Source of the DNA: Erodium maritimum
Taxonomy: Eukaryota; Streptophyta; Magnoliopsida; Geraniales; Geraniaceae
Reading direction: 5' to 3'
Assembly: GCA_963921825.1 (NCBI GenBank)
Contig: OY997596.1
Location: 36,819,932 to 36,883,931, forward strand
DNA length: 64,000 nucleotides
How positions within the stretch are numbered: position 1 is the stretch's first letter; the number at the start of each line of letters is the position of its first letter. Shown here in pieces: positions 31,815-43,703 of the stretch. Position numbers and translations under genes: made by a program. The notes under the pieces are model-generated. The model saw nothing but the letters and a program-made list of their open reading frames with translations, did not search any database and was not told the DNA's origin.

Positions 31815-34749
31815 TCAGGTACAGTGGCACCGGAGAGGAACCGACACACCTGGTGGTTTTCTCCTTTCTGTTGCAATGGCTTCATTGATCAGGGGCACTT
31901 TCTGGTGAACTTTTCTCCAAATATGATTCACTGCACCATCCAGAGGGATTGGCCCAATACCACCTGCATGCCCATTATCGTATACAAAAATGGGCTGAAC
32001 CCGAGCCATATTCTGACGGAACTTGTCCTTCTGCTTTCTGGAATAGCTTCTGAGATGACTGGTGAGCCAGTTGGGTCTCAAAGCATGGCTTACTGCAACA
32101 AAAACTGAAAATTCTGAATAATCAATCATCCCTTCAAATGGGAGCACAATATCATCGCTGACAATAACGGGTATGCATAGACTTTGGATTGCATCAAAAA
32201 GTCTGCATGAAGTAGGGGTGTCTCCAGCCGGGTGGAGGCAGAACTCTGATGTTCTCATTCCTCTTATCGACTGCTCTCTCCCTGTAGCATTGGGAAACCC
32301 TTCTTCCATAATAACCCCTGATTCGTTCACCAACAAGTCCCACAATTTTTCTCGAACAAGGCCTCCCTGTACACGGAATATTTATGATGCTTGTCAAGAA
32401 AAATAAGAGGGCATTCAAATATTAGCATAAAAAGTAAGCTTATAGTGAAGATTTATAACAAGTTCGACTGTAAACAGAGAATTATTGGTGAGCTTTGAAA
32501 AGTGAAAACCGACCCGGTGCCTATGTTTGGCTCCTTTGAAATAAAGAAGAAGTGGACGATCCTGGTTTTCTGTCAACTGCAATCTGGGGAGTAGATGGGT
32601 GTATGGTACAATAATATCTTTTAGCAGTGAAACTTGGGTGTGTTGTATCATCTCTGAATCTGATGAGCTTCCATTGGAAGGTTTCGAGTCAAGCTTGTAC
32701 CACCCGCCAAAATCCACCACTAGGAGAATAGAAGGGGCTATCTCAGCTTTGACATGCCACATTGCAACAGGGTCTGCCAAAGAATGCTTCAAGGTTTAAC
32801 ATAACCTGGAGATCCAGAGACTAAATTTAATTTACTATGGCAGACAATATGAATATCTATAGGTTTATTTTTGCTTTGAGTTAACCAAATGTGGATATTT
32901 TCATCGTTCCTTCAAAAAAACTAAGACATTATCATTGTACGAAATTTAAATGTAAAATCTGATGTATATATTGTTGTTACTACATAATACATGTTTATAC
33001 AAAGTTCAAAAACACAAGAATTGAGATAAGCACAACACATCCAATATAGTTGGCAATTACAGTCATCGTTATATGATATTGAAATTTCAGACTTCTTTCT
33101 AGATGGATGGGATAATTTTTTTTTAAATTTTGCACAAAGTTTGCACTTTGAATCATTTAAAACGCATATTGGAATCATCATGAAGACGTCTTTCCAAGAC
33201 CATTGTAGCATCTGGAGAGTTTCAAAAAGAATGAGCTACTGAAGAACATAAAATAGGGAAACACTATGACACCTACTAAATGGCTACCGACTGTTAACTA
33301 AATGGCTCCAAGGGCCTCAGAAACAAAGGACCATCCTCCTCTAAAAGAAGCAAGAAACAGATGAAGATTGAATAATAGAATAAACCCAAATCCAAACCCT
33401 CACTCCTAGGGGGTATCCAAGACGTTGATTACCAGACCCTCAAGAGTTGCTCTGAACTTAAGGTAGGAAACTACGAATTCGTGTCACCTATTGAAGTATA
33501 TCCAAAACCTCTAAGATCTATATAAACCTTCCATTCACAATCTCAATGGATCCATCTTCATTGACATTTTTAATCTACAATTCCTTACCTAACCCCTCCC
33601 ATCACATCTATTCCCAAGCAACTGACCCACTAGATTTCGAACACTAGACCTCATAAGAGAAAGCGTGTGTCTCGACCAACCAGGCCAGCCTTAGTGGGCC
33701 AGCTCCATTGACGTGTATGCAACTTAAAACTGTTTATAAGTTCAAGCATCTATAGCAGCATTCATCAGAGCTAACTTACTGATAATTTAAATTAGAAGTT
33801 CATATGGTATTCATAATGATACATGTAAGTGTGCAAGTGCAGCCCAAATGCATCAGGTACATGTTCAGGATTTGCTATGACAACCATGAAGGTATATGTT
33901 GAGTTTCCAATTCGAGAGAGTAAGCTTTCAGGTGAAACCAGTTCTGATATCATTTTAAATTTCCAACCCCAAACCCATATGAAACTAGAAGTAACATTTG
34001 ACATTCTAAACCTCTACTCCCTCTGTAGAAAACAACATAGGAAAACTAAAATTGATGAACTGAACACATTGAGAAAAGCAAGAACAATTAGAATTTGCGA
34101 AAACGGGTCAAACCATACCAGTGAGAACAAACACATGGTCTCGTCCGCCGGACCTCTTCCAAGCCTCCGTGTTCGTGACAAGATCCATCACTTGTCTCTG
34201 CCTATCATAGTCCTCGTTCCCAACCTTCTTCCTGAAAGCACCTTTGTTAGTCCCCAGCTGCATCTCCGCGCTCATCGTCGCGAAAAACGGCACGAAGACC
34301 ACATCCGCTTCGCGGGGGTCAAAAACGCGTTTTGCGAGCGACCCAGATCGCAAATCCTCGGGGGTCATGAGATCTCCCAAGACCCAATACTCGGCGCTGT
34401 ACTGCTTGATGAGCGGGTTCTCCGGATAGGGAGGGAAATCGAGGTGGTTGGGCTTGTGGGTAGCGCGAATCAGGTTGTCGGCGTCGCTGCCGAGCCTGGA
34501 ATCAGCATCGAGGGACCAGTATCGGTCGAGGAGGCCATAGTTGAGAGATCTGGGGAGGTCGGCGACGAAGACATTGAGGCGAGGGGTGGAAGAGAGAATA
34601 GAGGGATTGGGGTCGCGGGTAATGGCGGAGTTGGAGAAGAGGAAGAGGATGAGAGAGAGGGTTGTGAGGATGGAGAAGGAGAGGAAGATAGCAGAGACAG
34701 AGCAGGAAGAAGAAGAAGAAGAAGAAATGGTGCTCTTCAGAAGAGGCAT
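31815..34749 (-). CDS. Exostosin-like glycosyltransferase (GT47 family), three exons
   Basis: Exons 34119-34749, 32514-32773 and 31815-32366 join in phase with GT-AG borders into 480 codons, a usual length for plant GT47 proteins. The start at 34749 is followed by a Ser-rich stretch and one hydrophobic segment (about residues 18-41, VSAIFLSFSILTTLSLILFL), fitting a type II Golgi membrane protein. Exostosin-domain hallmarks are NVFVADLPRSLNYGLLDRYW near the start, DPREADVVFVPFFA, HVFVLTDPVAMWHV across the first junction, and EFCLHPAGDTPTSCRLFDAI plus CIPVIVSDDIVLPF in exon 3. GT47 members make cell-wall polysaccharides such as arabinan or xyloglucan side chains; the substrate cannot be told here. 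It looks intact. The mobile nest begins about 290 bp beyond its stop. Confidence 0.92.
32774..34118 (-). other. Large first intron of the GT47 gene
   Basis: About 1.35 kb between donor G|GTATGG and acceptor GGCAG|ACC. AT-rich, no recognisable element or nested gene. Short reading frames inside look accidental. Confidence 0.7.
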
Positions 34750-34973
34750 TTGTGGAGCTCAGCTCGCTGATCGCCGCGGTCGGTGTTTCTTCTTCTCTCG
34801 AGAGGATCTGAACTCTAGTACTTCCGAGTATTACCTTTTTCTTCTCGAAATTCTGGTTTCTCAGTCAAATCTAAGTCATCTATTTTAATGGATGGATGAG
34901 ATGTAATTGAGTAGTTGATTTGTTGACTGCAAAAAAAACAGCACTTTTTAATTATTGGTAAGAGTTTTTTAGT
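34750..34973 (-). promoter_or_regulatory. GT47 upstream region
   Basis: About 220 bp between the GT47 start codon and the LINE target duplication. A distinct TATA box is not evident. The LINE and the two TIR elements have accumulated immediately upstream and may bound the promoter. Confidence 0.4.
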
Positions 34974-35974
34974 AAAACTATCATATTACATTTTGGGTTA
35001 AATATCGAAACTTACTCTTAAGTATTGGTCACGAACACTACACTACCCACGTTTTCAAAATGAACACTACACTACCCTTAAGTATTGGTCACGCGATTTT
35101 GTTAGTAAAAATAGACGGAATTTTCCATTCCGTTAGTCATATGACCTCAAGTGTCATATAATGGATGATAAAATGACGTTTTTTTGCCCTTAAGTATTTG
35201 ACCTCTATACATTTTATAAGGAACAATAACGAGGGTACAATGGTAATGTTCCTTATAAAATGTGTAGAGGTCATATAATTAAGGGGAAACATCATTTTAC
35301 CATCCATTATATGACACTTGAGGTCATATGACTAACGGAATGAAAAATTCCGTCCATTTTTACTAACAAAATCGCGTGACCAATACTTAAGGGTAGTGTA
35401 GTGTTCATTTTGAAAACGTAGGTAGTGTAGTGTTCGGGACCAATACTTAAGAGTAAGTTTCGATATTTAACCCTTACTTTTTTTATATATAAATAATGAT
35501 TTATTGATAAACTTTGGAATAAGAGAAAATTACAAAGCGAGGGGTAAAACCCAATAACCTCCAAAAGACAAAAATGCAGCATGAAACTTAATTCCTGCAA
35601 GAAGAAGAAATAAATAAGAACGGAGAAATCAACCAAGAGGAAAAAGAGACGTCCTCCTGAAGATCTTCTGCCATCCTGCAAACACTGAAAGAATGAAGCT
35701 GCAACTTGGAGTATACAGACTCCAAACTAACCTCTGAAGCCTGAAAAACCATAGCATTTCTGTGAATCCATAAATGCCAGAAATATAGATAGCGAACTTT
35801 CACCCAAACAGATCGGAGAGGCTTTCGAAGACCTCGCCAAGCATAAAGCATAGAAAGACAATCGCCAAGAATCACCCAAGGCAAGGACCACCAATGGAAG
35901 ACACTCGCCCATAACGACCAAGCAAATTTGCAGTGCAGGAACAAATGATTTGAGTCCTCAAAACTATCATATTA
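34974..35974 (-). mobile_element. 5'-truncated LINE (L1-type), interrupted by a MITE
   Basis: A 15-bp duplication AAAACTATCATATTA (34974-34988 and 35960-35974) flanks the insertion. The body 35483-35959 reads on the minus strand as the C-terminal zinc-binding part of a plant LINE reverse transcriptase (HCKFAWSLWASVFHWW, FWHLWIHRNAMVF), then a short 3' end and an A-rich tail next to the left duplication. Only about 0.5 kb survives, as expected for 5' truncation. The palindromic MITE 34995-35473 later inserted into the tail. Confidence 0.8.
34995..35473. mobile_element. Palindromic Mutator-type MITE, copy 1 (479 bp)
   Basis: Almost the whole element is one inverted repeat (GGGTTAAATATCGAAAC...GATATTTAACCC), with a short unpaired centre around ATAACGAGGGTACAATGG. 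It is flanked by TTACATTTT (34986-34994) and TTACTTTTT (35474-35482), a 9-bp duplication with one mismatch. No coding capacity. A second copy lies at 60427-60904 in opposite orientation. Confidence 0.92.
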
Positions 35975-36930
35975 TTTTTTTAATCAATTCACTAATTTAA
36001 TTTTTCCCGCTTCGTTTGAACTCCGATTGGCTTCAAACTTGCGCCATTAGTTTTGTTTTTTTAAGGGCTTTAAATCAAGATCAGTCATGAATATATTTTG
36101 AAGCACGAAAAAAAAATTATTTCGGTGTTGATTTAATAAAAAATCTAGGTAATTTTTATCAACACTTTGCTCTGGATTTATCAACACTTTTACACTGGTT
36201 TTATCAACATTTTACACTGATTTTATCACCTCATTTTCCAAAACTGATCATGATTTTGTCACCTCATCGCGTGCTTTTAATGAACACTAGTTTTATCAAC
36301 ACTAAACACTAGGTTTATCATTCAATTACAAATGTTTTATCATCCCCATCACATGGTTTTTTTGAAGCACAATTTTTTTATTATTTCGGGGCTGGTTTTT
36401 AAAGAAATTATATCTGGCTAATTTTTATCAACACTTTGCTATGGTTTTATCAACACTTTACACTGGTTTTATTACCCCATTCTCCAAAACTGATCATGAT
36501 TTTTATCATCTCATCACGTGTTTTTTATGAACACCAGTTTTATCAACATTAAACACTATGTTATCATTAAATTAAATGTGTTTTTATCACTCATCACATG
36601 TTTTTTTATCAACGCTAAACTCTAGTTTATCACACTTATTATCAAAATTGAACATGGTTTTTTGTCATCTCGGTACATGTTTTTATCAACATTTAGCACT
36701 AGTTTGATACCTCCGATATAAAACATTTATTAGTGAAGATTTATCAACACTCAACATTTTTTTATGACTCCGGTATACCTTTTTATTTTCGTGCTTCAAA
36801 ATATATTCATGATTGATCTTGATTTAAAGCCCTTGAAAAAATAAAAATATTGGCGCAAGTTTGAAGCTAATCGAAGTTCAAACGAATCGGGAAATATTAA
36901 ATTAGTGAATTGGTGAAAAAATAAATGGAC
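35975..36930. mobile_element. TIR element with TTTATCAACAC-rich interior
   Basis: Left sequence from CAATTCACTAATTTAA (35985) to TTTTGAAGCACG (about 36109) is repeated in inverted form at about 36788-36912, roughly 125-140 bp with about 85-90 % agreement by eye. The interior consists of many degenerate TTTATCAACAC / GTTTTATCA units. No transposase, and the exact ends and target duplication are not resolved because the LINE landed at the left end. Probably a non-autonomous DNA element. Confidence 0.7.
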
Positions 36931-39217
36931 ACTTGTCCACATGAACCCATTCTTTTACAATTATGTCCTTGCTTGTGTGAAAAAGGATGAAAGTGGCGTG
37001 AGTTTGGGTGAAATTGGGGTGATGATGTGGCATCATGGGGAATGTTGGATGTTAGGTGTGTGTGGCTAGGATTGGTTCTCTAGTTTTTAGGTTAAGAGTG
37101 GTTTGTAGCCGATTTCACCTCTAGGAAAACATATCTTTCGTTACAAGGACATGTACCATTACCTATATTAATCCATGCATGTTTTTCTAAAATCCTAATG
37201 GAAGCTTTAGTCGGTCTTAGTGTACCAACGGTTGTACCGTAAATCTGTCCCGTCGTCGTTTCCGTATAATCTATCATCGAGTGTGTCCGATCTCGTCGGC
37301 ACTGGTGTCGTCTCTTTCGAGCATCGTCTCGTCTTTCCGTCTATGCGGATCTCTACCATGTATGTGTGTCTCCTCCCCGGTGTCATCTCCAAAGCCGCCG
37401 CCCCCAACATTGTCGTCCCCAAAGACGGTGCTACCAACATCACCGCCTCTGCTATATACGATGTCGTCACTGCCTCCTCCATCAGATCGGAGTCAATGAG
37501 ATTGGAATCAACAACTCATCATGTCTGTAACAACGGGTGAAAACTTGGCGCCCTTACCCTATCCGCTGGATCGGGACCCCAGACACCCCCACTTAAATTC
37601 AGTATTATTGGAATCAACAACTGTTGAGAATGTAAGGGCATCACGGGGTGTCCTCGAGGAGCCACACTCTACCCCCTCGAAGTTGGACTCTATTTGACCC
37701 CAACCTCCCCCTTTTCTTGGTATTCTCTTTGGATGCTCGGTGTTCTCTCAACTATCCCGAGACGGTCTCCGCCGAGAGATCAATGTGTTTGTTAGACACC
37801 ACATGCATTTTCAGGTTGACTTAGGAAAAAACAAACAAACGTGAGCTACGACCAAGCACCACCGTCAAAGGAATCTACCCCCTCCGCTTGCACATGGATT
37901 AGCCAGATATTTTAATCATAGGGTTCGTGTCACGAACGTGTCCTTAAGGATTATGTCTCGCCCTTTTCATTCTTATCAACTCTGGTTCTTTGTTGATCGC
38001 TACTATAGTTAATATAATTCCACTTATATGCCTAAAAAATTGATAGATGTTTCTCTTTCCTATAAATTTCTCTCTCCTCTTCTCTATAGAACCGCCACAT
38101 TAACTACTTCCCATCCACCACCATTATTCACGCCCCAAGTGTCCAACCCTCATCTTCCATCGGCTCACGAGCATGTTCTACCACTCGTTGGCCTGTCGGG
38201 CCTCGTCATCCCTCAGGAAATGCCTCCGAAGCCATCCTCAACCGTTTTAAAAAGCCAACCAGATCTCGGAAAGCCTTCAATCGACATTTTCTGATCCATT
38301 GCCTACCATTACCTCGATGTTCCTCTTAGCGAATCCTTCTAGCCCAGCCCCATTGATCTCTTCGCTGCATCTTTCTACCATAATGACACATCTCCCTACA
38401 ACCTTACTACCAATAGAGAACCTCCAGGCATTACAAGAAGGCATCGACGCCCTATTCATAGAGGCGGAGGAGGACCGTATCGTTGATTCTTTTATCAAGT
38501 TATTTGAAGAAAAAAAACAATGTAGAATATTATGTTAAAAATAAATATTATATAGAGTATTATATTAAAATTTTATCCAAAGTTAAAATAGTTTAAAGTC
38601 AATATTTTAAAGAATAATTAGTTGAAAAATGTAAGATTATAAGAATGTCTAAAAGCATTGTATAGTGTTCAGGTTCATATGAAGGAGTCCAGATTCACTA
38701 GAAACCCTTCCACAGTGTGAGGCTCACAGTAGAGGTTTATTAGCGATTCTTGTTTGCGGATTGTATCATTAATATTGTTTTGTTGAATTGGGTTTTTGTT
38801 CGTTTTCTCGATTCGAAGTGTAAATTAATGTTTTATTTGTGATCAATCACATTAAATAAATGTCTTAGAACAATATCAACCTAATAACTATAAATTTATA
38901 AATTATGGACATCGTTTACACAAATTCGTGTTTAGATTCATTAGCAACTGAATTAAAATTTAGTCTTTGTTGAATATTTTGAAATCAGTTGTTGTTTAAG
39001 TCGAGGTTGAAACCGAGTTTTCCACGCTTGTGCCACGTGGCGTCTTCTGATTGGTCACCAGCGACTCGTGATTTACGATTCGCAGTTCACGTTTGAGAGT
39101 TGTGCGTCGCGGTTCACAACTCTGATTCACTATTTAGTAAATCGGAACCGAATCACACGTTATAGCGTGTGACTCGTAGTTTGCGATTTACTAATGAACT
39201 GTGAACGTAGTGGATGT
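36931..39217. other. Unassigned region with AT-rich and low-complexity stretches
   Basis: Short reading frames on both strands (for example 38028-38294 plus, 37207-37482 minus) show no recognised domain or matching splice signals. The tract 38980-39220 has repeated GTGACTCG/GATTCGC/TTCAC units and may be part of an old MITE. I see nothing I can name. Confidence 0.4.
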
Positions 39218-39225
39218 TCTAAGTA

Positions 39226-40199
39226 GGGCTAATTGTTCAAAACTTTACTAAAGTTTTGTCCATGAATAAATGCATGCACAAAGTTTTGTCCACGTTGTAG
39301 GACTACTATAAAATTTTGCCCACCAAAATCTGTTAGAAAAATGGATGGAATATACCGTTTCTGTTATGCATGTGACCTCATGTGCTAGTTAAGGGTGAAG
39401 TGAAATTATAATTTTACCCTTAACATTTAAACCCTTTGACTTTTGTAAGGGAAAATACCATTTTACCCTTTTCAATAATAAATAAAATCAAAGAAATAAA
39501 TAAACAAATAAAATAAAAGAATTATTTTTTATAATAAAAAAATATAAATTATTTTTATTAATGAAAAATAAAGAAGATTTAAATAAAATTTAAATTAATA
39601 ATAATAAAATTTAAAATTAATGTTAATTAGACATCAGTTTATTTTTCAACATTCAATTTTTATTTAAAAATTTATTTTTTAATTAAAAATCAGTTTATAT
39701 TTTTATTAAAATTTTTTTTTTAAAAAATTATAGAGTAAATAATAATAAAAAATAAAACTGATTTTTAATTAAACATTTATTTTTGAAAAAAAATATATTT
39801 TTAAACTAAAACTGAATTTATAGAAAACCGAATTTTAGTTAAAAATATTTTGTTTTATAAAAAAATGAATTTTAATTAAAAATGATTTGTTTTAAAAATA
39901 AAAAAATAATTTTTAAATAAAAACTGAATATATTGGTTTTTTTTTTAAAAAAATAAACTGATTTAAGTTTAAAATTTATTAAGGATTTAATGAAGTAAAG
40001 GTATATTCGTCTTTTAATTTTATCGGTTTAAATTTGAATTGAAACACATATGGGTAAATTGATCATTTCAGTTTCTCCAGTTACATTTTTCTGACAAAAG
40101 TCGGTGGACGAAATTTTAATGTAACCGCACAGCGTAGACAAAACTTTATACATGTATTCTTTTGTAGACAAAACTAATATAGTTTTGAACAATTAACCC
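39226..40199. mobile_element. AT-rich TIR element with 8-bp target duplication
   Basis: The ends GGGCTAATTGTTCAAAACT and (complemented) GGGTTAATTGTTCAAAACT form terminal inverted repeats, and related sequence extends inward (AAAGTTTTGTC). TCTAAGTA occurs at 39218-39225 and again at 40200-40207. Interior about 85 % AT without genes. An 8-bp duplication fits hAT, and 8-9 bp fits Mutator; a run of G/C at the tips resembles the other MULE-MITEs here. Confidence 0.8.
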
Positions 40200-40207
40200 T
40201 CTAAGTA

Positions 40208-41054
40208 ATTTTAATTCCTTGAAAACTTATAGCTCGTGGTTGCGTTTGTTTGGACCCAAGGAGAGGTTTTCAGATTTCAAGCAGGGATAATGAATCAGAT
40301 TAGACTTGTGTGGAGTGATTGTGTTTTGTGCCCATTTGCAGATCAAATACAACAAAGGTTACCTCACCATTCAACCGTCAACATAACAATATAAATATAT
40401 AATATAAACCATGAAAGACCAACACAAGATAGATCTTTGAACTAACACGTTCAGAAAATGATTTAACAAAATAAACTCATGTTATTCAAAATACTCACAA
40501 CTCAATAATGAGCTCTCTATTGTGACGTATTATAATTATATGCATTGGTTTTGTACATAGTTCTTATATAATACAAAACAACATCTAAACTTGTGTAATC
40601 TGACAGAGCCAAACCAAAGGTTTGAAATGAAGGCTGATACAGAACTTAAGGGGCAGTCCTACCAACTGAGAAACATCACATAAGGTATTAGTTTAGTAAA
40701 ATCAGTACTAGAGTTGAGAGCAATACTACCAATTTCAGATCACTCAACTTAATCGAATTATGCAGTCACAACTGTCCTACAAACATGGCCTGATCAGAGG
40801 TATAAAGAGAGGAAGGATACAAGAGTCTGGAAATTAATATACCAACTCTTGTCTAAATGCAACAAAGATGAAAAAGAAGAGGATATATAATGCTTCCCAA
40901 CTCTCTTTACAGTATAATATGCTTGCTTGAGAATCAAGCATCCATATACAGCTCAAGTTTTCTAGCCCACAACAAACAAACAATTGTTAGAGATTCACAA
41001 TTGAACTTAAAGAAGAAACAGAGATCCACAATCAGTAGAACAATACGATAATAC
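40208..41054. other. Downstream region of the receptor kinase
   Basis: AT-rich, no gene. Probably includes the 3' untranslated region of the minus-strand kinase gene next to 41054. Confidence 0.45.
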
Positions 41055-43109
41055 TCAACCAAAATGGCTCCTCGGGGTCATCCACTGTGAATCTTCCAAA
41101 CCGGGACTGTGGCTTCCTCTCATTTCACTCGAATCATGTGGTAAAACAGAGTGAATTATCACTCTTGGCTTCTTAGCCGGCAGAAGAGGACATGGAGCTT
41201 CACCTCTAAGAACCCTTGCAGCCTCCTGCACCGTTGGCCTCTCATCATGGTTTGGATGTGCACAACAAAGTCCAACCACCAGCATCCTCTCTACTTCCCT
41301 GCTGCTAAACATTCTCCCCAACCTGCTATCAACGGCCTCCATCAATCTCCCCATTTCCCACAGTTCCCACACCCAATCAACCACTGTTTTCCCATCATCG
41401 TCAACAGGCTTCCTCCCCGTTGCTACCTCCAGCATTACCACCCCAAAGCTGTACACATCAGTCTTAGTTGTCGGGACTCCCGAATACACATACTCAGGCG
41501 CTAGATAGCCCATTGTTCCTGCCGGTATAGTAGCTACTCTCGTCACACAACTATGCTCATACACTTCAGCCAGTCCAAAATCCCCAAGCTTGGCATTGAA
41601 GTCCGCATCAAGCATTATATTGCAAGTCTTCACATCTCTGTGAATGATTTGCATCTCACATTCTTCGTGTAAGTAGGTGAGGGCGGAGGCAACCCCGAGA
41701 ACTATGTTCAGCCTATGCTTCCATGTGAGCAAGGTAGCAGAATCCGAGTTCTTATGCAACATTTTCTCAAGGCTTCCATTGGGCAGATACTCGTAAACCA
41801 GGATCATCTCGTTTCCTTCGGAGCACCATCCTTGAAGCTGAACCAGATTCTTGTGCTGCAAGCAACCGATCATCGTTGCAAACTCGGTGGTAAAAGGGTT
41901 ATGCACAGACCCTACCCGGTCTATCGGGTTGAACCTCTTAACTGCGACGGGTTTGCCAGAGGGAAGATATCCTTTGTAAACCCTGGCTGAAGCACCTTCT
42001 CCAATAACCCTATTTCTGTGGAAGCCAATTGTAGCTGATCTTAAATCAGAAAGTGACAACCTAGTAGGTCCTCTTCTATCCCATTCATGCACCTCCTCTG
42101 GTGTCCCTACCTGAACTTTCCTTCTTATCAGGAAGAAGACGACCACAGCTAGAACACCAAAAATGGAAAGGAGAAATGCAGCTAATCCTCCCAAACCCAG
42201 AGTCAAGCTTTTCCTTTTCTTATCTGGGTTGACATGAACGCTCGAATTCTCCAAAGAGCACATGAAACAATCACCTTCCTCAGCTGGGTCAGCAGGAATC
42301 ACAGAAGGGGCAAACTGAAAAGTCCTGAAGCGCCAATGCTCGACAGTGTAAACAGCCGAGCCCTTGCCATTCGAAGCAGAGAAGCCAACATGCATGAACT
42401 CTTTGAATTGCTGGGAAAGATCGATCTGGGCAGAAAGAAGAGGGCTCGGAGGCCTGATGGGAGAGTTCCCAACCCAAACCCTAATCAATTTCACGGCGTC
42501 CCTGTACTCAATCCAAGCCGTAATCGGCCTCCCACTGGAGAGAACAATCCCTCTGGACAAAGCATCGGCGGAAGCAGAAGAAACGACCGTGCTCAGGTCC
42601 ACACCGACGTGGTTGCCATTGATGTCGCCCAGCGAAGGATCGTAGTTGGTATCGAACTCCACGGCCACGAACGAATCTTGCGGGGCCGACCCGACCGGAT
42701 CGGGAAGACCCATGAACCCACTCAAAAGGCTGAAAGAATTGGGGTTGGAGGTGATGAGAAACGCGAAGCCCTCGCCGGCGGGACAGTACGGGGAGGGAGC
42801 GACGGAGAAGGAGAAGCGGGAGGAGAAAGAGGCGGTGGCTTTGGTGGTGGGGTCGCGGAATCGAATTGGGTAGACGTAGAAAGCTCTGCCGGCGCCGGAG
42901 GAGGAAGGGGGAGGAGGAGGAGATGGTAGAGGAAGAGGAGGAGAAGGAGATGGGCATTTCAGTTCTTGGGTGAGACTAATGGCGTTGCTGTCGGTAAAGT
43001 GAGCCTCGCCGTAGAGAGTGAGGTTGGTTCTCGCCGGATCGGACGAAGAAAGGGAAGGGACGATCAAGGCGGGGAAGATGATAAACAGGAGAGCCCACCA
43101 AGAATGCAT
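41055..43109 (-). CDS. LECRKS6: L-type lectin receptor-like kinase, LecRK-S.6-like
   Basis: Single-exon gene of 684 codons, the usual length for the family. The start at 43109 (MHSWWALLFIIFPALIV) gives a clean signal peptide; an in-frame ATG at 43253 would add 48 residues with no reason. An extracellular legume-lectin domain (about residues 25-270, GEGFAFLITSNPNSF, FVAVEFDTNYD, HVGFSASNG) precedes a transmembrane helix (LGGLAAFLLSIFGVLAVVVFFL) and a cytoplasmic kinase domain. That domain has a Gly loop IGEGASARVYKG, Lys in VAVKRF, catalytic HRDVKTCN, DFGL and APEYVYSGVPTTKTDVYSFG. It is thus an RD-type, apparently active Ser/Thr kinase. YGEAHFTDSNAISLTQEL and the C-terminal QWMTPRSHFG match Arabidopsis LecRK-S.6 from memory. 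The family acts at the plasma membrane in sensing. No frame damage seen. Confidence 0.94.
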   Translation of the reverse strand: MHSWWALLFIIFPALIVPSLSSSDPARTNLTLYGEAHFTDSNAISLTQELKCPSPSPPLPLPSPPPPPSSSGAGRAFYVYPIRFRDPTTKATASFSSRFSFSVAPSPYCPAGEGFAFLITSNPNSFSLLSGFMGLPDPVGSAPQDSFVAVEFDTNYDPSLGDINGNHVGVDLSTVVSSASADALSRGIVLSSGRPITAWIEYRDAVKLIRVWVGNSPIRPPSPLLSAQIDLSQQFKEFMHVGFSASNGKGSAVYTVEHWRFRTFQFAPSVIPADPAEEGDCFMCSLENSSVHVNPDKKRKSLTLGLGGLAAFLLSIFGVLAVVVFFLIRRKVQVGTPEEVHEWDRRGPTRLSLSDLRSATIGFHRNRVIGEGASARVYKGYLPSGKPVAVKRFNPIDRVGSVHNPFTTEFATMIGCLQHKNLVQLQGWCSEGNEMILVYEYLPNGSLEKMLHKNSDSATLLTWKHRLNIVLGVASALTYLHEECEMQIIHRDVKTCNIMLDADFNAKLGDFGLAEVYEHSCVTRVATIPAGTMGYLAPEYVYSGVPTTKTDVYSFGVVMLEVATGRKPVDDDGKTVVDWVWELWEMGRLMEAVDSRLGRMFSSREVERMLVVGLCCAHPNHDERPTVQEAARVLRGEAPCPLLPAKKPRVIIHSVLPHDSSEMRGSHSPGLEDSQWMTPRSHFG

Positions 43110-43321
43110 GGAAGCTGTTCGATGAAATGTAATCCAACAAGCATGGAGACGGACACATGGAAGAAGAAGAAGAAGAGGAATCGAGAAGCCAAGAGGAGTA
43201 AAAGAGAAACGACCCGCCCTAAACCAACATTTTAAAACCATCCCTTTATTCAAAGATAACTATAGTTTATAATAATTACAGGGTTGTACACCTTTTTTTT
43301 AATAGAAATAAAGGTATATTA

Positions 43322-43691
43322 GAGCATGTACAACGGACAGACCTTGAGACTCGGCACGTGTTTTTACGGGCCGCGGGACGCGGGCCGTCCCGTTGTGGGA
43401 CGGCTTTTACGCGTCCGTAAAAACGCGGGCCGGGCCGAGGCCCGCGTCCCGTGTCCGGCTGCTAGCCACTCCCGTGCTGCCACGCGTCCTATTTTTTTTT
43501 AAATACGAAAAATCAGATTTAACTAAATATGATTGGTCCACTCACAATACAAGTCTCACATCTAAGCCTCACACCCAAGCCCCATTGTAAAACACCCACT
43601 ATTTTGAGTCTCGAGTCTCACTATTTTGTCCAGTCAGCATGTGAGCCTTACATACGATTCTCACATACGAGCCTTTCCATTGTACATGCTC
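43322..43691. mobile_element. Harbinger/Tourist-type MITE (370 bp)
   Basis: Terminal inverted repeats GAGCATGTACAACGG and CCATTGTACATGCTC, flanked by TTA on both sides (43319-43321 and 43692-43694), the PIF/Harbinger target. The interior holds GGGCCGCGGGACGCGGGCC-type GC repeats and TCTCACA repeats. No coding capacity. The same terminus occurs at 48371. Confidence 0.88.
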
Positions 43692-43703
43692 TTAAGTCAG
43701 GTT

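Noticed and set aside
33829-34770. 313-codon plus-strand frame opposite the GT47 first exon
   Set aside because: The minus strand carries a clear GT47 start, membrane segment and splice sites. The plus frame is its Arg/Glu-rich shadow.
37207-38538. Several 70-106 codon frames
   Set aside because: Both strands are open in overlapping frames, there is no recognised domain, and no splice pattern connects them.
42234-42929. 231-codon plus-strand frame opposite the receptor kinase
   Set aside because: Complement of the lectin-domain coding region with low-complexity Gly/Glu/Arg content.
43110-43253. Upstream start for the receptor kinase
   Set aside because: The extension adds a second hydrophobic stretch before an otherwise standard signal peptide; family proteins begin at the later Met.
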